A DNA stretch of 9,171 nucleotides. It comes from Elusimicrobiales bacterium (GTDB taxonomy: Bacteria; Elusimicrobiota; Elusimicrobia; Elusimicrobiales; Elusimicrobiaceae). Positions 6,087 to 9,171 of this stretch are shown here, piece by piece. The translations under genes were made by a program, and so were the position numbers. The notes under the pieces are model-generated. The model made no database searches. It had not been told where the DNA came from and saw nothing but the letters and a program-made list of their open reading frames with translations. Numbering within the stretch: the first letter of the stretch is position 1; each line of letters begins with the position of its first letter. Location: assembly GCA_030540535.1 (NCBI GenBank), contig JAUNWB010000036.1:1-9171 (forward strand), given 5' to 3'.

Positions 6087-7305
6087 CGAAATGGAGCAAG
6101 AGGTCCTCAACACCACGCGGGAACTCGCCCAAAAAAAGCTAAAACCCCTGCGCGCCGAAATGGACGCGAAAGAACAATTTTCCCAAGAGATGCTGGAAGA
6201 ATATAAAAAATCCGGCATTTTCGGCCTGTGGCTGCCCGAGGAATACGGCGGCCTCGGCGGCGGCATTACGTGCCTGGCGATGGCGTTTGAAGAATTATCC
6301 CGCGCCTGCGCCGGCCTTGCCTTAACCCCCGGTACGTCCGCCCTGGGCGCGATTCCCATGTACCTGGCCGCCACCAAAGAACAGCGCGAACGCTGGTGCC
6401 CGGACCTGGCAAGCGGCAAAAAACTGTGGGCGTTTGCCCTCACGGAACCTGAAGCCGGTTCCGACGCCACGGCCTTAAAAACCACCGCCATTAAAGACGG
6501 CGACTATTACGTGGTTAACGGTTCCAAACACTTTATTTCCACCGGTAAAGAAGCCGATTTTTACACCGTAGCCGTTAACACCAATCCGTCCCGCGGTGCG
6601 CGCGGCATTTCGCTTTTGGTAATTGAAAAAGGCACGCCCGGTTTTTCGTTCGGCAAGAAAGAAGAAAAAATGGGTATCCGCTCGAACCCGACGTACGAAC
6701 TGATTTTTGAAAACGTCCGCGTACCGAAAGAAAACCTGCTGGGCAGCGAAGGCCGCGGCCTTCTCTACTTGCAGGAAACGCTGGATTATTCCCGCCCCGG
6801 CGTGGCGGCGCAGGCAGTGGGTATTGCGCAGGGCGCGCTGGACGTAACCATTCCGTATTTGCGCACCCGCAAACAGTTCGGCCAGCCGATTATTACGTTC
6901 CAGGCTCTCGGGCACAAGGTGGCGGAGCTGGCCGCCAAGACGGAAGCCGGCCGCGCGATGGTGTACAACTTAACGCACCGCATGGACGAGGAATTTTTGC
7001 CCGCCGTCAAAAACGCGCTTGCCAACGGTACCACCGTACACGACGAACTGAAAAAATTAAAAGGCGCGCGCTGGACCAAATACAGCGCCGAAGCCAAACT
7101 GTTCTGCTCCAACGTGGCGATGGAAGTGGCGGACGAATGTGTCACGCTGTGCGGCGGTATCGCGTATATGCGCGATTTCCCGCTTGAAAAATACATGCGC
7201 GACGCCAAAATCACCCAAATTTACGAAGGGACCGTACACATTCAAAAGAACGAAATTATTACGGCGCTCATTAAAGAATACGCCTCTAAAGAAGGCGAGG
7301 AGTAA
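6070..7305 (+). CDS. acyl-CoA dehydrogenase, butyryl-CoA dehydrogenase-like (FAD)
   Basis: The 411-residue flavoprotein oxidises acyl-CoA or reduces enoyl-CoA, exchanging electrons with EtfAB. Domains appear in order: helical N-terminus with LPEEYGGLGGG (55-65), signature 1 FALTEPEAGSDAT (122-134), middle beta domain with VNGSKHFIS (149-157) and FENVRVPKENLLG (213-225). The C-terminal helical domain has SRPGVAAQAVGIAQGALD (241-258), RKQFGQPI (267-274) and QIYEGT (383-388). Glu386 in YEGT is at the catalytic-base position of MCAD, SCAD and butyryl-CoA dehydrogenases, not the isovaleryl-CoA type. Family members are usually about 380 residues. The excess here is mainly an insertion at about 305-333 (DEEFLPAVKNALANG and following) between two C-terminal helices. 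The stop is 2 bp from etfB, and the acd-etfB-etfA order matches clostridial bcd clusters. Substrate length is uncertain: butyryl/crotonyl-CoA is most likely from context, acryloyl-CoA or a longer acyl chain is possible. Confidence 0.92.
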   Translation: MDYAINEMEQEVLNTTRELAQKKLKPLRAEMDAKEQFSQEMLEEYKKSGIFGLWLPEEYGGLGGGITCLAMAFEELSRACAGLALTPGTSALGAIPMYLAATKEQRERWCPDLASGKKLWAFALTEPEAGSDATALKTTAIKDGDYYVVNGSKHFISTGKEADFYTVAVNTNPSRGARGISLLVIEKGTPGFSFGKKEEKMGIRSNPTYELIFENVRVPKENLLGSEGRGLLYLQETLDYSRPGVAAQAVGIAQGALDVTIPYLRTRKQFGQPIITFQALGHKVAELAAKTEAGRAMVYNLTHRMDEEFLPAVKNALANGTTVHDELKKLKGARWTKYSAEAKLFCSNVAMEVADECVTLCGGIAYMRDFPLEKYMRDAKITQIYEGTVHIQKNEIITALIKEYASKEGEE

Positions 7306-7307
7306 TT

Positions 7308-8105
7308 ATGCACATTGTAGCTTGCGTTAAACAAACCCCTAAATCCGATAACGTAAAAATCGACCCCGCCACCGGCTGCTTAATCCGCTCCGGCGCGGCG
7401 AGCGCGATGAACCCTTTTGACGAATACGCGCTGGAAGAAGCCGTTATGCTTAAAGAACAGTTGGCCGGAACGGTGTCCGTCATCACCATGGGTCCGCCGC
7501 AAGCCGAGGCCGTCTTGCGCGACAGTATCGCGCGCGGCGCGGACAAAGTGTACCAGCTGGGCGACATGGCGTTTGCCGGGTCCGACACGTGGTCAACGAG
7601 CTATGCGCTCTCCAAAGGCATTGAAAAAATTAATTCGCTGTGTCCGGTGGACCTCGTCATCTGCGGCAAACAAACCAACGACAGCGACACCGGCCACATC
7701 GGCCCGCAGGTTTCCGCCTGGATGAAATGGCCGAACGCCGCGTTTGTTAAAAAAGTGGTTTCAGTGAATGAAAAATCCATCACTGTGGAACGCCTGACCG
7801 AAGACGGCGGCGAAACCCTGGAAATCCCGTTCCCGTGCGTAATCAGCGTAGTAAAAGATATCAACAGCCCGCGCGTGCGCAGCGTAAAAGGCCGTATGGC
7901 CGCCAAACGCGCCGAAGTAACCAAATGGACTGCCGACGACGTAGCGGCCGATAAAACCAAGCTGGGCATGAAAAACTGCCCGACGCGTGTGGTTAAATCG
8001 TTCGTGCCCAAACGCGAAGTCTGCTCCGCGTGCGTGGAAGGCGCAAACGCCAAAGAAAGAGGGGCCAAACTGGTGGACATCCTCAAAGAAAACAAATATA
8101 TTTAA
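7308..8105 (+). CDS. etfB: electron transfer flavoprotein subunit beta
   Basis: The 265-residue protein resembles clostridial-type EtfB. It opens MHIVACVKQTPKSDNVKIDP and contains MNPFDEYALEEAV (34-46), TMGPPQAEAVLRDSIARGAD (60-79), GSDTWSTSYALSKGI (91-105), CGKQTNDSDTGHIGPQ (119-134) and SVKGRMAAKR (192-201). With EtfA it forms a heterodimer that carries electrons between the adjacent acyl-CoA dehydrogenase and another carrier. In bifurcating members, EtfB holds an extra FAD that accepts electrons from NADH. The nucleotide-binding loop normally reads DGDTAQVGPQ; here it is DSDTGHIGPQ, a modest change. A CSAC motif (C239, C242) lies near the C-terminus, which I do not regard as standard. AGGAG (7298-7302), within the end of the dehydrogenase gene, is 5 nt before the ATG. 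The genes are 2 bp apart, so co-translation with the dehydrogenase is likely. Confidence 0.95.
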   Translation: MHIVACVKQTPKSDNVKIDPATGCLIRSGAASAMNPFDEYALEEAVMLKEQLAGTVSVITMGPPQAEAVLRDSIARGADKVYQLGDMAFAGSDTWSTSYALSKGIEKINSLCPVDLVICGKQTNDSDTGHIGPQVSAWMKWPNAAFVKKVVSVNEKSITVERLTEDGGETLEIPFPCVISVVKDINSPRVRSVKGRMAAKRAEVTKWTADDVAADKTKLGMKNCPTRVVKSFVPKREVCSACVEGANAKERGAKLVDILKENKYI

Positions 8106-8118
8106 GGATTATTAACTT

Positions 8119-9105
8119 ATGAAAGATTTTAAAAACGTTTGGATTTTTGCCCAAGCCCAGCGCGGCAAATTAAGCCCCACGGCCTATGAGCTGTTAACCG
8201 CCGGGCGCAAACTGGCCGACGATTTAGGCGAAAAACTCTGCGCCGTGCTGCTCGGTCATGACGTGGAAAAATTTGCCCAAGATTTGTTTGAACACGGTGC
8301 GGATACTGTATACGTGTGCGATAATCCGGTTTTGGAAAATTATATCGACGACGTGTATGCCAAAGTGCTGGCCGACATGGTGGCCGAATATAAGCCCAAT
8401 AAATTTTTATTGCCCGCCACCAACCTGGGCCGTTCGCTTTCCGCCAAAGCGGCCGTGTTTATCGGCACGGGTTTAACCGCCGACGCGACCGAAGTGGTAA
8501 TTAATAAAGAAGACGGTCAGTTACACGCCACCCGCCCGACGTTCGGCGGCAACTTGATGGCCACCATCACCTGCGCGCATACGCGCCCGGAAATGTGTTC
8601 TCTGCGCCCGATGTCGTATGAAAAGGCTGCGCGCACGGAAGCCCGCACGGGCGATGTGATTAAGTTCGCGTTTGACCCGGCCAAACATACGTCATTGGCG
8701 AAGTTTTTGCAGTTTATCAAAAGCGAAGGCGACGGGCTCGATTTGTCCGAAGCCGAAGTCATCGTGGCCGGCGGCCGCGGCGTGGGCAAGGCGGAAGGAT
8801 TTAACTTGCTTAAAAAACTGGCGGACCGTTTGGGCGGCGCGGTGGCCGCGTCGCGCGCTCCCGTGGATAACGGCTGGATTGATTACCGCTACCAAATCGG
8901 TTTGACGGGCCGCACTGTAAAACCGAAACTGTATATTGCGTGCGGAATTTCGGGCCAGATTCAGCATATGGCCGGGATGAGCGGCTCGGACGTAATTGTC
9001 GCCGTGAACAAAGACCCGGAAGCCCCGATTATGAAAGTGGCCAACTATGCGGTGGAGGGGGATTTGTATGACGTAATCCCCGCCATGCTGGAAGCGCTTA
9101 AATAG
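8119..9105 (+). CDS. etfA: electron transfer flavoprotein subunit alpha
   Basis: The 328-residue protein is a full-length EtfA. The N-terminal domain (1-190) has the usual AQAQRGKLSPTAYELLTAGR opening, FLLPATNLGRSLSAKAA (96-112) and GLTADATEV (118-126), and ends with THTRPEMCSLRP-like sequence (AHTRPEMCSLRPM, 153-165). The C-terminal FAD domain carries VAGGRGVGKAEGF (216-228), SRAPVDNGWIDYRYQIGLTG (245-264) and the EtfA signature LYIACGISGQIQHMAGM (271-287), followed by VIVAVNKDPEAPI (292-304). This domain binds the mobile FAD that shuttles electrons to the dehydrogenase. Its Shine-Dalgarno TAAGGA (8103-8108) overlaps the etfB stop, and the ATG is 13 bp after that stop, so the two subunits are co-expressed. 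It is the last gene of the run, and a hairpin follows 30 bp after the stop. Confidence 0.96.
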   Translation: MKDFKNVWIFAQAQRGKLSPTAYELLTAGRKLADDLGEKLCAVLLGHDVEKFAQDLFEHGADTVYVCDNPVLENYIDDVYAKVLADMVAEYKPNKFLLPATNLGRSLSAKAAVFIGTGLTADATEVVINKEDGQLHATRPTFGGNLMATITCAHTRPEMCSLRPMSYEKAARTEARTGDVIKFAFDPAKHTSLAKFLQFIKSEGDGLDLSEAEVIVAGGRGVGKAEGFNLLKKLADRLGGAVAASRAPVDNGWIDYRYQIGLTGRTVKPKLYIACGISGQIQHMAGMSGSDVIVAVNKDPEAPIMKVANYAVEGDLYDVIPAMLEALK

Positions 9106-9135
9106 TAACGGCTGATGTTAACTTGCGATTTGCGC

Positions 9136-9169
9136 ATAAAGGATAAGAAAGAAATTTCTTATCCTTTAT
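9136..9169 (+). terminator. perfect AT-rich hairpin after etfA, probable terminator
   Basis: A 15-bp perfect stem pairs 9136-9150 with 9155-9169, closed by a GAAA (GNRA-type) tetraloop at 9151-9154. It lies 30 bp after the etfA stop. The right arm itself is T-rich, but the window ends at 9171, so a following U-tract cannot be judged. It is symmetrical and could serve convergent transcription. An operator for a downstream gene is an alternative. Confidence 0.65.
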
Positions 9170-9171
9170 TG

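Noticed and set aside
1..9171. CRISPR arrays, tRNA or rRNA genes, transposase genes, attachment sites, riboswitches
   Set aside because: I looked for regular repeats, cloverleaf features, transposase motifs and long structured leaders and saw none.

Overview
The window looks like a chromosomal segment of a moderately GC-rich, Gram-negative-type bacterium, most likely an Elusimicrobiota member of the gut-type Elusimicrobium lineage. This is inferred from the style of the stand-alone type IV pilin gene (G^FTLVELL followed by a YTRSIERSRATEAM-like stretch), lysine/peptidoglycan synthesis by DapL, and a fermenter-style Acd-EtfB-EtfA set. No rRNA or other definitive marker is present, so the assignment is tentative. 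All six genes and gene fragments besides the unknown one are on the + strand, as is that one; I see no mobile element, CRISPR array, tRNA or rRNA.

Layout. (1) 2-622: the C-terminal half of LL-diaminopimelate aminotransferase (dapL), cut by the window edge. (2) 628-1184: an extended -10 promoter, a good ribosome binding site and a type IV prepilin-like gene. (3) 1259-2530: an exported protein of unknown function. Its first part is GC-rich and repetitive (beta-solenoid-like), while its second part is AT-rich and cysteine-rich, so it looks like a mosaic gene. A strong intrinsic terminator at 2551-2580 closes this block. (4) 2658-9169: a second extended -10 promoter drives a tightly packed run of five genes. 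These are a secreted TPR + SpoIID/LytB-like protein, a GT4 glycosyltransferase, an acyl-CoA dehydrogenase, EtfB and EtfA. Gaps between them run from -17 to +13 bp, and a perfect AT-rich hairpin follows at the end.

How the genes fit together. The first half is about the cell envelope: DapL makes the meso-DAP precursor, and the pilin and the unknown protein are exported. The SpoIID-like protein and the glycosyltransferase continue the envelope theme. The last three genes form a coherent redox module in the order acd-etfB-etfA, as in clostridial butyryl-CoA dehydrogenase/Etf clusters, where EtfAB can bifurcate electrons from NADH to an enoyl-CoA and ferredoxin. Bifurcation here is an inference; no other genes of the pathway (crt, hbd, thl) are in the window.

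Points most worth a second look: the SpoIID-like protein seems to lack the family's catalytic Glu, zinc ligands and C-terminal His/Gln motif, so it may be a pseudoenzyme. Its start codon sits where transcription should begin, so its mRNA may be leaderless. The 1259-2530 gene shows a sharp composition break from about 59% to about 40% GC.
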